DNA of 64,000 nucleotides from Linyphia triangularis (Eukaryota > Arthropoda > Arachnida > Araneae > Linyphiidae), in NCBI GenBank assembly GCA_963978545.1, contig OZ021729.1, forward strand, positions 8,852,001 to 8,916,000, read 5' to 3'. Made by a program: the position numbers and the translations under genes. Positions 22,244-35,624 of this stretch are shown in pieces. The first letter of the stretch is position 1; each line of letters begins with the position of its first letter. Below the pieces are notes generated by a model. The model was not told the DNA's origin, made no database searches, and saw only the letters and a list, made by a program, of their open reading frames with translations.

Positions 22244-22399
22244 TGCATACGATACAGATACACCACCTTGTATGCTTTTCCACTCAAAAAAATCTAATTT
22301 TAAGAACTGTCTATATTTACACTTACTACTCAAAAACAAATAATTTCATTCGTTTAGCATTTTTTGTTTATTATTTAAGTAATAATCTTCTTAGGCTGT

Positions 22400-24173
22400 A
22401 AACTCTTGATAAAATTATTTGTTTAAATTTTATTTCTGTTCTTGGATGATCGGCAAACATAATTTATACTTTAAACAACGAACAAAAAATACTAAATAAT
22501 GCATTTGAACTCTTTTAGAAAAAAAGTTACAACGCAAACTTAGTTATTTCAACAATTCTATAGCACAAAACATAGTATAAAGACTAGTTAAAAGTTTAAT
22601 TAGGTATTGTTACAAAAGATACGCGTTCTTTTGTCTCCAGTTGCTTCTACAGAAATATAAAGAATAGTACTTGCATACGTCGTAATAAAATTCATCTTTT
22701 TATTCACAAATATTTCATCTTTTTATTCAAATTTACATACTATTCAATTAGTAACTTTTGATAATTTTTGTAGATTTTGTTTATTACACTTTGTTTATTT
22801 TTGAAACTACCATTACCAAAGATAAATTCTGGTCAGTAAATTCTTAAACATATACTTTTTATTAGATTTCAACTTTTTATAGCACTTTTATAGCACAACT
22901 TTTTATAGCACTTTATGTCTAATATATTAATACTTAACATACAATAAATACTTCAAGAACTCTGTGAAGTTTATTGGTTCCTATATATTTTATAAAATTC
23001 ATAACATATGTATTAATGAATTATACGTGTTTAGCAGTAATAATATCCACAGTAAAGATAAAACTGTCTTATTTCCTAAAACGTAATGAAGATTTTCAAA
23101 CGATCAACGGTACATTTCTGAAGTTATTTCATTTCTTAATAAAAAAAATCAATCTTTTCAGAAATGTAGATTTTACTTCTGCGACCAATAGTAGACACTT
23201 TCGACATTGATACATTGTCACACAAAACAACGGATATCCTGCAGAAAGAAAATCTACAATTTACCTAAACTAAACTCAACTTTGATTCGTTCATAATTTT
23301 GATCTGGGTTATTTGTATTATTTTTGCATTAGTAATGTGATTTAAGACCGTTAAATATTCATTTAACAACTTTGCAAATTACTCTTATTTTCTACACAAA
23401 GAATTCGCGATCATTAATCTTCAAACCAGTCTACTGCAAAGGCTGGTGTGCAAGTTAAACTGTAAGTTTATTTTTAACAGCATAATTTCCATAACTAAGT
23501 AAGAATTAACTAATTAATATTGACAAGGGCCGAAAGAATTATTCAAAAAAATTTATCCAACTACTATAAAAAGACGAATTTTCATAAAATTTCACAATTA
23601 TTTTTATTTGATTTTGTGAAAACATGTTTTTTATGTTTATTAAAATAACTTCATTTTGAATTTACGCCACTTACAAATGAAATTATTATAATTTGAATGC
23701 AATCATATTAACCGGTTTCCAATGTAACTTTTTGTTTTTTCAACACTTCAATTAATTTTCTGCAAAATAGAATTTTTATAGTTTTACTTACACCAATAAC
23801 ATAACTCAAAAATTAACATAGATATTGCCAAGGAATTTTCTATTGTGTTATTTCTTATGATAGTCATGGAAATGACCCATTACTTAAAGACCAATTGCTA
23901 TCGTCATTAATTTATAAACTGAACAATACAAAAAATATTTTAAAATCGTTTTTTTTTTTTTTTTTTTGTTTTTTTTTTTTTGTTTTTTTTTTAAATATAT
24001 AATTATATTTTAAACAACTATATCTCAGTAATCTCTATAGATATCTCCTAGCGTGTGAGTTATTTTATAGATACTTATCATATATATGTAACCAACTATA
24101 TGGAAATTGCATTCTATTTATAACAATTTTGTTGCCAGTGTTAACCGTGAAAGTTAAATTTAACTAAACATTA
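22400..24173. other. AT-rich sequence with poly(T) tract
   Basis: No gene recognised. An interrupted T tract with three G interruptions spans 23949-23992. Confidence 0.4.
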
Positions 24174-24181
24174 TCTGAAAT

Positions 24182-25274
24182 CAAGGGCGCATCCGGGGGA
24201 GGGTTTTTAGGGTCAGATCCTCCCCCCCCCCCCCTTCCCCTCTTCACACACACACTCATACGATCCCTAGCATCCCGGTGTTTTGTTACAATTGAATAAG
24301 AAACACTTAGCAATCGTAAATAATTTCAAATGAAAACATTTTTAATTTACAATAATTCAAGATCAGTAATTGCCTATCGTAACGCACTCCAGCAGCCGTT
24401 AGGTTCAAGAACTTGGAAATACATGACGGATTTGTGCCGACCAAACGGTATACTGGTTAGCGCGCTAGCTTCTAGACCGTGAGGTTGCGGGTTCGAGTCC
24501 CGTGTTAGGCATGGGTGTTTGTAAATGTATGTTGGCTTGTCTAATGACGAATGTTTCGGCGCATTATAGCCCTCGTGTTGCTGACGGCGCCAGATAATCT
24601 GAATACAACCAACCAACCATGACGGATTTGTAAATCTTCTAACAACAAAATATCATTATTCATTATTTTTTGTTAACTCAAGTCCAATATAAAGTGTCAT
24701 TTAAAAGAAATATAAAAATATGGCTGTTTTCGTTCTGCAAATGTAGCTATAGTGTTTCAGTGCTACATGCCCTTGTTTTTAAAGTGCCATAAAAATATAA
24801 AAAGATCAGGCTGATATTAGTGCTTGTCCGTTTACCTAAAATATTACTCCTTATATGATTGAATTTAAAACAAACGATAATTTTTTTATATTAATTTATA
24901 ATCAAGAAAATTGATAATACGTGATCTGGATAAAATATAGTCCTATGTTTGGTTATTTTGTATAACTCAAAAACTGGACAAAGATCATTTTAATATTTTG
25001 TCATCTGTAAGTGACGGATTAATAAACTATAAAAATATTAATGACATGTGGCAAATATGGTATGAGAAATCTATGCATGGAAGTAGTTTTTTATATAAAG
25101 AAATTCAGGGGCAACCTTAAGGTTTGATTGAAAACCCATCCCACAGGCATTCTCTGGTTGCGCCCCTGTCTGAAAAGTTATTCTTGGAAGTTGTTTTTTA
25201 TTTATGGAAATTCAGGGACAACCTTATGGCTTGGTTGAAAACCCTCCCACAGAAATTTTCTGGTTGCGCCCCTG
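24182..25274. mobile_element. hAT-like element carrying a SINE, right end duplicated
   Basis: The left end starts CAAGGGCGCATCCGG. Two successive right ends, ending at 25168 and 25274, read on the minus strand as CAGGGGCGCAACCAG. The preceding 8 bp TCTGAAAT (24174-24181) match TCTGAAAA (25169-25176) and TCTGAAAC (25275-25282) at 7 of 8 positions. The right 106 bp are therefore tandemly duplicated together with the target-site copy. A family A SINE sits inside at 24436-24618. No transposase is present. Confidence 0.75.
24436..24618 (+). mobile_element. tRNA-derived SINE (family A), copy 3
   Basis: The best-preserved copy in the window, about 183 bp. It has A-box TGGTTAGCGCG, B-box GGTTCGAGTCCC, the 3' block and the tail ACAACCAACCAACC. 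It is flanked by a perfect 13-bp duplication ATGACGGATTTGT (24423-24435, 24619-24631). It inserted into the hAT-like element that surrounds it, so it is younger than that element. Confidence 0.92.
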
Positions 25275-25658
25275 TCTGAAACTCATAAAATTTTATTAAT
25301 TTTTACAAAATTTTCACTCAGTTTCCTCTTTTTGTACGTTATCAAGATTAATAACCAAATGTAGATAACATCATGCTTTCAACTCACAAATAGTTTCACT
25401 CCTTCAATTTAATAGACCCGTCAGTTAAAACAATGCGCGGTTGAATAGGAAGCGAAGAGGAAGACATAACAGGATGACCATTGTTTAAATACACGTGAAT
25501 TTCAATGGAAACCGAAAAGTTTAAGATTGTAATCTCATGAATATGTGTTTGCCGAAGTGGCGTTTGGGACTGGTTACTTTTCTCATTACTAAAAGACTAC
25601 CAGAGTTATATAACAAAAGAGGAAACTTCGAAATTTAAAAAACGTTAATTTTCAAATG

Positions 25659-26400
25659 CAGGGTGGTCATAAAATAACTTTGCCAATATATGGATCTCTA
25701 GTTCCCTTTCCGTTCAACCGATCTCGATGATACTTCAGATATAGTTAATCAGAGGTATGAGCTCGGAATTCTTTGAATGGCAACAAAAGGGCGCTCACGT
25801 ATACGATTAGAGTTACCGAAACTTAAAATTTTGGACTGGTAACACCTATTTTTTTCTATCGCAAAATATTCAGCGCATGCGAAAACTCTAAAGAGTGTTG
25901 GAATGGTACGTGTATCACAAAAAACGGACACGTTATAACCGCGTAAAAAAACAGCTCTGAGAACGGCCAACAGAAACACAATCGGGGCATACGGAGGCCG
26001 TTCGCCAGATATTCAGCGTAGAAAGCCGATAAAATTGCCTGTGATGGTCCCCATGTGAACTTAGGTCTCTGTCATATACAAATTTCCACCGTGGGCCCCG
26101 ATCGTGTTTTTGTTGACCGTTCGCAAAGTTGTTTTTTGTGCTGGGATAACGCATCCGTTTTTTGTGATACACGTACCGTTCCAACGCTCTTTAGGGTTTT
26201 TCTCATGTGCTGAGCATTTTGCGATAGAAAAAAAAATAGCACAAAGTAGCACAGCAATAATGGCTGATATCGGAAATAGGGGGTCTGGAAGATACTCTGA
26301 AACTCGAGCATCATTCCAATGTACACGATTGTTTTTCTTAAATAAACATGTCAAAAACATCATAAAACACATTTTTTTGCCCTTCGTCATTTCTTATCAA
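25659..26400. mobile_element. DNA-transposon remnant with foldback core
   Basis: It opens with CAGGGTGGTCATAAAATAAC, a mariner-like terminus. Arms 25849-25996 and 26088-26236 are inverted copies of about 148 bp; for example CGTGTATCACAAAAAACGGA on + is matched on - in the right arm. The sequence near 26290-26370 (ACATGTCAAAAACATC and neighbours) has a diverged relative near 53830-53920. Several overlapping frames are mirror images of each other and are not supported as genes. The matching right terminus was not found. Confidence 0.55.
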
Positions 26401-26435
26401 TGAAATTGCGATGTCTTGCTCGATTTTAATTGGTA

Positions 26436-26805
26436 TGTTAAGAGTGTAATAAAAGCGAATCGTGAATATACAAACAATTTATTCTAACAACAAACAATCA
26501 CAAGGACACCTCACAAACAAACTAACATAAAAACCTACTAATTAAACTCAATCACAAAACAAAGAACATCAGTAAAATCATACCCAACTCACAAAGCGGA
26601 GAAAAGGCAGGTCTTACCCCTGCAAGGTCCGCCCCGCTATTTCTCATTTTATTTATACTATAGCCTTCTCTCACTCAAGGTACCCGAATGGGTCCTCTTG
26701 GAATGTTTCTTACACTACAAAAACATTTAATACTGTGTATCAACACTTCAAAGCGTCCTGTATATTTTACACATCATTAAACGAGATTGCCCAATATCTG
26801 TAACA
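26436..26805 (-). mobile_element. Possible solo LTR, about 370 bp
   Basis: On the minus strand it runs from TGTTACAGATATTGG to CTTAACA, so it has TG...CA ends with a short inverted TGTTA. It contains a TATA-like TATAAATA near 26655 and an AATAAA near 26480, about 42 nt before the end. This is the promoter/poly(A) layout of an LTR. No target duplication was found (TGGTA against ACGGC), so the call is tentative. Confidence 0.45.
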
Positions 26806-26809
26806 ACGG

Positions 26810-28190
26810 CTGGTTTACAACGTTCTGTCCAATGTCGACCGATATTGGTCAGTGTCATTGTGCTACTGGGGTTAGCCTTGGGACATTTTCATAAGATAAA
26901 AATTTATAAGTATTATGAAAAACCCCAAAAAATATTAATATGAAGAATTTTCTAAATTACCGAGAACTAGTAATTAAAAATATAATTGTTAGATCATTCA
27001 AGATTACCATGCATTTTTTTTTATATATAATAATTATTTGATATCGTTTGGTATTCTTAGATAACTTTAGTAATTCTTAGTAATGTTAAGTTTTATAACA
27101 AAATGTTCGAAACACTAAGTTGTATATGTATTCTTCTTTTTATGCATATCTTTTTCTCCATACTTTTTCATAAAAATAACAACAACAAAATCTTAACAAA
27201 TAGCATCATTTAAATACTTCTTTGTTACCACCAGAATAGGCAAGTTTTAGCAACATCGAGAAGGAGTATAAATATCGACGAATTCCAATTTCTTATTGAT
27301 AAACTCTTCAAAATGCAACAATTGAGTTTCTATAATGCAATATCAGTTTAAATAAGCACTAAACTCAAAAATATCATTTTATATTTAATGAAAGATAATA
27401 ATTTAACAATAAAATTTATTCCATTTTTTACTACTTTGAAATGATTGTGTTATAGAAAACTAAGAACAGAATCACTTCTAATTAGGTAATATTCATTGTA
27501 ACTAATGCGTATTTAGTATAATTTCAAGTATTTAAATTTTACTTTAGAGTATATCAGTTTTGTAAAAACATAAGGCAAGATATTAACCATATGAAGAAAT
27601 ACATAAATTTCTTAAGAAAAAATAGGATTAATATTTTAATAGCAATATTTTCATTATAAAAGTATCTATTTGAAAAAAAAGGATTTTAAAATAGTTAAAA
27701 CTCAGATGATGAACCGTATTTTTGATAAATGACAAAATCATTTAGGCCATTATTCTTTGTTTAAAATAATGTTTTGGTAAATAAATATCCAAAAATTTTC
27801 ATAAAATGGAAATTTTTAAAATTCCCAAACTTCAAAACATATTTACTTTCAAAATACTTTTTAACACCCCTTAATTCGAAGTTAGAAATTATATTTTGTT
27901 GCCTAAATTTTCAAACTTGTGTAAGTCAAAAGGTTGCATTATTCGTGTTAATCAAGCAATATTTTTAACAACTGAAATTGCATCAATTTACAGAAACCTT
28001 TGGAAATTTAAGGAACAACTTATTGTAACAGAATCTTGAGAAATTCTGTGAGAAGTTACGCACTGTTGTAGATGCTGCATGTCAAATTGTAAAATCCTAC
28101 CGCAATTAGTATTTATTTATTATTATTATTTTCCATTTATTTAAACTTTTATATCATGAATTTGAAATTCAATGACTTTTACACTTAGAA
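26810..28190. other. AT-rich sequence without recognised features
   Basis: No gene or repeat supportable. Confidence 0.4.
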
Positions 28191-28192
28191 AA

Positions 28193-28505
28193 TAACTCAA
28201 AAAGTTACCGTAGAAAGATTTTTTTTTCCAAATTTGATGCTTATATAAAGAGAATTTTTGAAGGTTAAGTATTGAGTGGCCATAGAATTGGATCATGGTC
28301 AAAATTAGTCAAATTTTAAAATTTTTAAGAAAAGTTTGTCGAATTTCAACTTAAAAAGTTACAGTTGAAAAAATTTTGTTATTTGGCAATTTAATACTTA
28401 TGCATAGTGAAGACTTGAAGTTAAATTATAGAACGGCCATAACATTATATAAGAATCAAAATTGATAAAAAAAATTTTAAAAAATGTAAGCAAAGTTGGC
28501 AAAAT
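28193..28505 (+). repeat. Degenerate ~155-bp tandem pair
   Basis: Two diverged units start near 28193 and 28348. The landmarks AAAAAGTTAC, GGCCATA and TCAAAATT recur in the same order. Confidence 0.6.
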
Positions 28506-28595
28506 TACTGAAAGAGCAATGTTAAATTAATTATTTGTTTTACCTAATTAATATTTCTAACCATTTTTTGTATTTACAATCAACGTGTTTTATAA

Positions 28596-29233
28596 GCAAC
28601 TTTTATATTAGTAACCTGTAATTTTTGTTAATCGAACGAAATATTCAATTTTCATACTTCAAATTTTGCAAATTTAAACTTTATTATTTTTTGTAACATT
28701 ACATTGTTAGGATTCATTAAAAATCTTAAGTTAATTTTAAATTACATTGTAATAAATATTCAAATTACCAGTTAAAAATAGTTTTTGTGTACGTACTTCT
28801 TATTAAATTCCAATTCAAATTATCAATAACTAAAAATTCATATTTCTTAAACCTCCAGAAAGGCTATAATTGGTAAACTTTTATTAATTCGAAATTGAAA
28901 AAATTATCATTCCAGCAACTTTAATATTAGTACCCTGTAACTTTTGTTAATCGAACAAAATATTCAATTTTCATACTTCAAATTTTGTAAATTTAAACTT
29001 TATTATTTTTTTAAACATTACATTGATAGGATTCATTTAAAATCTGAAGTTAATTTTAAATTACATTGTAATAAATATTCAAATTACCAGTTAAAAATAG
29101 TTTTTGTGTACGTACTTCTTATTAAATTCCAATTCAAATTATCAATAACTAAAAATTCATATTTCTTAAACCTCCAGAAGGGCTATAATTGGTAAACTTT
29201 TATTAATTCGAAATTGAAAAAACTATCGTTCCC
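28596..29233 (+). repeat. 319-bp tandem duplication
   Basis: Units 28596-28914 and 28915-29233 are nearly identical, differing by a few substitutions. A 83-codon frame at 28944-29195 exists only in the second unit and is AT-rich noise. Confidence 0.95.
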
Positions 29234-29489
29234 TTCCATCACTTTTTACACCACATATCATTTCAACACAGCTCTAAATTGTATTTCTTAATTATTTCAT
29301 AATAAATATTAGAAAAATCACGATCAGTTGACCCACATAAATACATCATTAATAGGTTTTGTTATGCTTTCAGAAATGCGGAAGTATAAATCAATACAGA
29401 TCAGCCCAAACTTTTTGCAAGATTCGACAATACAATAATTTATTTGCTAACAATTAGAGTAACATTTCGAAACATTAAAATCCAATGCA

Positions 29490-29552
29490 TTGAACTCAAA
29501 GAAATTGAATACAAAGAAATTGAATACAAAGAAATTGAATACAAAGAAACTT
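29490..29552 (+). repeat. 15-bp minisatellite
   Basis: Four units close to ACAAAGAAATTGAAT in tandem. Confidence 0.9.
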
Positions 29553-30560
29553 GATGCATTTCTCAACGATTATTGATAGAGCTAAAACTACAAAGAAACT
29601 AGTATATGGGTTACGCCCTATATTACAAAAATTAGTTAACTTAAATTAAAATATTATTTCATCATAATAAATATCATTTTCCTTTTCTCCTTCGGGGTAC
29701 AAAACTACATTATAATCTTTTAAGAGAGTAAAAATTATTGAAAGAAAGTTTAATTTAGTATTGAATTTATTATAGATTTGTAATTTATTTACACAATTCA
29801 AAAACTTAAACAAGTATTTGCTTTTCTAAGAACATTATGGCTTATCAATTTGTAATATTAAGTTTGTAAAAATTTGGTTGAAGCTGCATAGAGTATAAAT
29901 TTATAAGAGGTGCAGTTTGTAATAAGACATTTTAGAGATTTTAACTTGATACACAATGTAAATACCTGTAAATTATTGGTTTTTATTATTATTATTATTA
30001 ATAATAATAATAATTATAGTTAATATTAATTAGTAAAATTAAGTTCGTAAAAAGTTTAAGTTTGTATAGATTATAGATTTATAATCGATGTACTTTGTAA
30101 AAAGTTGCATGTATTATAGAGATGTACAGTCTTTTAAGGACCAATATCGATTTGTGTATTATAATTCATTTTGAAGGAATTTGGATAATTCCAGTAACTG
30201 TCACTGATATGACACTTCTACACACACCTATATTGTGTTACATCCAGCAACATTTTGTCTACATTTAATGCCTGAAGTCTTGGCCTGTTAAAATTAACTA
30301 CATTAGACGATAAACAACACTCCTGCTAATCAACTTTAAGATACTTCCGGTTGAATTTTATGTAATCCCACTAATCTTATTGAGCCCTACAAACTAATAT
30401 ATGACTCATATCTGTAGCATGTAAAGTCTAGACTTTTACAAATTGCGAATTAACTTCCAGTAAAACTTAAAACTGCTCGTAACTACCGGTTGAATTTTCG
30501 TATGTAGACTCATCTCAACAAGATCATTTTTTTTTTTCTCTTTTTTAAAAAAAGAAAAAA
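29553..30560. other. AT-rich sequence with simple-repeat hairpins
   Basis: (ATT)5 faces (AAT)5 near 29983-30013, and a T-rich run faces an A-rich run near 30526-30568. No genes were seen. Confidence 0.45.
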
Positions 30561-30564
30561 AAAG

Positions 30565-30880
30565 AAATAGCCAGTTTGGCGATATTTTTTACTATAATTC
30601 TTACTTAGGCAAAAAAAAAACCTCCAAAATGGCGAATTAGTGATATACTTATTAATAATTCTTATATGATCCTTTCTTGTAAATGAAACAGAGGGGAGGG
30701 GAGGATAAAAAAAAAAACGGTTGTTGAAAGATGTTCAAGAAAATTTGAACTCTGTGTTAAAGACATTCCTTTTCAACTTTTTACACCTTTATAGCATTTT
30801 TACGGGAATTTCGGAGGTGGAGGTGTTTAGATTACCTAACTCAGCGATTTTGATAAAAATCTTTACAGCCTCCCTTTTTC
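30565..30880 (+). repeat. Dispersed repeat family C, copy 2 (partial)
   Basis: Shares GTTTGGCGATATTTTTT, the internal A tract, the AACTCTGTGTTAAAGACA block and AATTTCGGAGGTGGAGGTGT with the other C copies. It stops before the distal third of the family. Confidence 0.75.
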
Positions 30881-31400
30881 AATTTTCTTCAAATTTTTCT
30901 AAATTTTTCAATTTTGCAACCTTTCTATCTAGATCTATTTCATTAACTAGAAAATCAAAGTACCTAAAAAAAAAAAAAACTTTTTTTATATAATTTATCA
31001 AAGTAGTTACTCACTTTTCCACTACACTGGTCTAATGAAGGATAACCATTATAAGCAGACAGATTTTAACTATTAGCGTCATTATATGTATGAAAATTTT
31101 TAACACACAAAACTGTCGATTTTATTCAAAATATTATGTTTAAATTGTTTTGACTCATAATATAGTTAATAATTCGAAGAGACATGTTTTCCGTATTCCT
31201 TTTCAGGATAATTATCCAAAGAATCCCCAATATTCTATCGCATATAATCCTAAATATTCTATCATTGTTTTAATACTTATTTTCAAACTATTCCAATCTG
31301 TACAAAAGAATATATTTCCAACTGGCTAATTACTTTTTAAAACTATTAGCACAATTTTCTTCCGAAAGAATCCTAAAATTAAACAAAGTAAACGGAATAT
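30881..31400. other. AT-rich sequence
   Basis: Nothing supportable before the degenerate tandem array. Confidence 0.35.
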
Positions 31401-32023
31401 AATTTTACCTCAAGAATATTTTAAGGCATTCCGGTCATTATTATTCTAAATTAAGAAAATAATTCCATTTTCACTGAAAAATTCCTTTCTATGGGAATCA
31501 TCAAAGAATACAAATTTTTCAGACCATCAAAACGATCTCATTTACCTTTTTAATTATTTCAACCAATAAATGAAAATAACATTCCAAATGTCCAACAATC
31601 ACTCAAAAAATATTCAAAGTATCTGAATTATACAAACTTCTTGTTGCCATCTGTCTTAAACTATTCCAGTTAATAACCGAAAGTAACATATTTTAAGTAG
31701 AGAATAAAATTCCAAATTATTAGCAAAATTTCCTTCCAATAGAATCTTCGAAGTGTACGAACTATATTCGATTGCCATGTAACTGCCAAAATATATCAAA
31801 CAATAACAGTAGAATTCCAAATTCTATACTGAGAAACTAAATACCAGAATATTAGCATAATTCTCTTCCAATATAATTTTAAGTATACGATTTATTTTTT
31901 GACTCTCATGTATCTTTCAAAATATATCAATTAGTCACATAGTGTAGTATTCCAAATTCCATGCTGTGGAACAAAATACCAGAACGTTAGCATAATTTTG
32001 TTCCAATATAATTTTAAGTATAC

Positions 32024-32897
32024 TGTTGCGTGGGTGGGTTCGAAAGATTTGAAGTCAAAGCAGATCAAAACTTGCAGAAATTTATTCCACTATAACTCTT
32101 CACAGATTCCTTTACAACTCCAGAACTTCTCGTTCTAGAAGACTCAATACAGCTCTTTACACAACAATAGAGCTCAAACAGCAGTTAAAAAACTTCACAA
32201 CTGCTACAAATCGCTGCAAAAGACAATGCAATACAGTTCGCCTTAGAACTACTCTGAATGCTCACTGAGACTCAGTATCTCAACTCAGTAATTCCAGTCA
32301 ACTAACGGACTCAACTAACTCAACTCAGTCAACTAACTCACTGACTCAACTCACGGCCGGGCTCACTGAGACTCAGTATCTCAACTCAGTAATTCCAGTC
32401 AACTAACGGACTCAACTAACTCAACTCAGTCCACTAACTCACTGACTCAACTCACGGCCGGCCTTATATAGGAGTCAAACCGTCTTGAAACTTCTAGAGG
32501 TAGATATTTCGAGAACTTTCCAGATTGTAGTCGAAAAGTCCTATACATGTACATGAGGACCAAAAATGTCGCCAAATGGTCGCCAAGTTTGACGACAATT
32601 GGCGATTTCTCGCTAAATTTGGTGACAAAAATTAGTCACCAAAACCGTCGCCAACTTGGCCCTATCTCGCCAATTTGGCGAGATTGCCATTACCATAATG
32701 TTAAATGCCCTGCTCCTCGTAAAACTCGCTTCCCAGCGTTATCTCTGTAAAACTCGTTATCAAGCCTTAATAGACACACTGCAGGGAAGCAAAGTAAAGA
32801 CGAACTATTGCACTGCCTTATGCGAAATGTACATAAATTTTTCTTTTTACATGATTAATTCTACGAAATATTTACAAATATACAGAAATTCGTAACA
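32024..32897 (-). mobile_element. Solo LTR, 874 bp, with 4-bp target duplication
   Basis: Read on the minus strand it begins TGTTACGAATTTC and ends CACGCAACA. ATAC flanks it on both sides (32020-32023 and 32898-32901), and neighbouring satellite units show the uninterrupted site AAGTATACGA. A TATATAAGG box lies at 32470-32462 and AATAAA at 32086-32081, consistent with minus-strand U3-R-U5 order. It contains a 101-bp direct duplication (32261-32361, 32362-32462). No internal retrotransposon sequence remains, so it arose by LTR-LTR recombination. The size of the target duplication suits Ty3/gypsy. Confidence 0.9.
32261..32462. repeat. 101-bp tandem duplication inside the LTR
   Basis: Two nearly identical units, each rich in the motif ACTCAACTCA and ending in CTCACGGCCGG. 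On the LTR's coding strand the duplication lies just downstream of the TATA box, so it would be in the transcribed leader. Confidence 0.95.
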
Positions 32898-33220
32898 ATA
32901 CGAATTATTTTTTGACTCTCATGTATCTTTCTAAATATATCAATTAGTCACAGAGTGTAGTATTCCAAATTCCATACTGCGGAACTAAATACCAGAATAT
33001 TAGCATAATTCTCTTCCAATATAATTTTAAGTATACGAATTAATTTTTGACTCTCATGTATCTTTCAAAATATATCAATCAGTAATTCCATATTGAGAAA
33101 TAAAATACCATAATATTAGCATAGTTCCCTTCAAATTCAATCTTCAAAGTAACAAATTTTTTTGAACCATCATCCACGCTGTCTTTAAAATAATCTTCTC
33201 ATGAACATCAATCCGTGAGA

Positions 33221-33930
33221 GAAAATCAACGCCGTAATGGAATCACCACAGGGAATCTAAAGTCACGAAATTCCCGCATCAGTCAAACTACCGGACTTTT
33301 ACGAGCTGATAGAACAAACAGCTACCAGTGTTAGCAATTTTTTCTTCCTTTTTTTTTCTTAATTTCAGCCTCTCTGGCCCTGATAGAATGTTTCAAGTTG
33401 TCCATTCGATTCACATTCTGTTAATGCTTCGATTCCCTTCTTTGAATCACAATCCGATCCGGGGGAAAAAAAATAGAAGATAATAGAATATCGAAGACTG
33501 GTTGGTCTTCGACCGATAAATAGCAGAAGTAAAGAAGGAAACGTTCTCTAACAACCTGTGAGGCACCTGACACACTGCAAACAACTTCATTAGCTAGCTA
33601 GGAGGTCTCCATTTTCCCCAACTTCGTTTTTGTTGGATTTGTTTTAATCTTGTTTCCGAGAGTATGCTATATAGTAAGTCCTATCTTGTCCCTTGGGGAA
33701 ATGGCGTTGCGTCAATTCGAGTTGCTGCTCTTTTTCACTCATAACTATCAAGCGTTATCCGCCACTTGCTTAAAGTCGCCTAACGGAATGCGTGATTTTT
33801 TTTCCCGTTCCCACAAGACTGCTCATGAAACTTTTTTTTATATATGTATTTATATATATACAGACCCCGCGGGGATAACCTTAAGGCTTTCACGAATAGT
33901 TTTTTTTTTATTATTATTGTTATTATTATT
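33221..33930. other. GC-richer unique stretch
   Basis: More complex sequence without a convincing gene. Two overlapping open frames (33650-33949 and 33844-34203) end in low-complexity TTATTA and GT repeats and are not believed. Confidence 0.35.
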
Positions 33931-33933
33931 ATT

Positions 33934-34785
<852 letters not shown>

Positions 34786-35252
34786 ATGTTTGTTACTCTG
34801 CAAAGAAATGTTGTTGACTGGCATATCATAAAAATCGAAATAATTTTACTCTATTAGAAAAGTGATTGTCCTACGCACCTTATTTATCCTATGGACCTTC
34901 ATCAAGGAATTATTTGAAATAGGGTGCCTCATGGGCGTAGCCAAGTTTTTTTACGGGAAAGACCCATGTGCAGAAATCAATTGTATTAATGATATATATG
35001 TTACCACTTAATGCTCGAAAACCGTTAATGTGTACATTACTTAGCTAATCTGCAGATTAACTGATTTGCTCCGTTAAAGGGAGGGATTAAAAGTTTTCGG
35101 CATTTTACCAAGGTAATGTGTACATTAACGACTTCCTTATCATTAAAGTGTAAAAGTTTGTTTCTCTCCTAAATTTATCATATGTTTTGCAAATTCATTT
35201 CCTTACTTGTAATAATATTTTAATCTTTAATATTAAATAGTTTTAATATTGT

Positions 35253-35257
<5 letters not shown>
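34786..35257. other. AT-rich sequence with a MITE-end fragment
   Basis: GGGCGTAGCCAAG at about 34934 resembles the end of the hAT-like MITE at 2946, but no partner end was found. Confidence 0.35.

Positions 35258-35310
<53 letters not shown>
35258..35310. repeat. (AT)n microsatellite
   Basis: A pure AT run of about 53 bp. Confidence 0.97.
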
Positions 35311-35314
<4 letters not shown>

Positions 35315-35624
35315 AAATGAAGACACGTATGGCATTTGCCGGTTAGTTTCCTCACAAGGCGTTTATTTGTTTTTCTGCCCTACTTTTCTGAATCATGGAA
35401 GATAAAGCCATTTTATGTATTCCTGGTGAGAACGTGGAAAGTTAAAACACCACTCGGATTCATTTCAACTTTGTTTTCATTATAAAATAAAAGTAAATTT
35501 GCATGATTTAAGCAAATTAATAATTAGTTGTTAACTTTAATATATATCCTGGTATTATCATGCATTTGAGATGAATCATTGTAAACAGTAATTACACAAA
35601 AGTACATTATTCTACAAGCATCCC

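Larger units (their letters stand above)
31400..33170 (+). repeat. Degenerate ~135-bp tandem array split by a solo LTR
   Basis: Units contain ATTCCAAATTCCATACTG, TTAGCATAATTCTCTTCCAA, TTTTAAGTATACGA and GACTCTCATGTATCTTTC. Clear unit starts lie near 31813 and 31949, then at 32961 and 33085 beyond the LTR. After removal of 878 bp (LTR plus one target copy) the ~135-bp step is restored. Earlier units (31400-31800) are more diverged. Confidence 0.85.

Noticed and set aside
24374..24616. 80-codon minus-strand frame shared with 20521-20757 and 62537-62791
   Set aside because: The similarity reflects SINE family A, not a protein family; the frames run on the antisense strand of the SINE.
25749..26390. 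Overlapping frames in the foldback as transposase genes
   Set aside because: They are mirror images created by the inverted arms; no catalytic motif was recognised.
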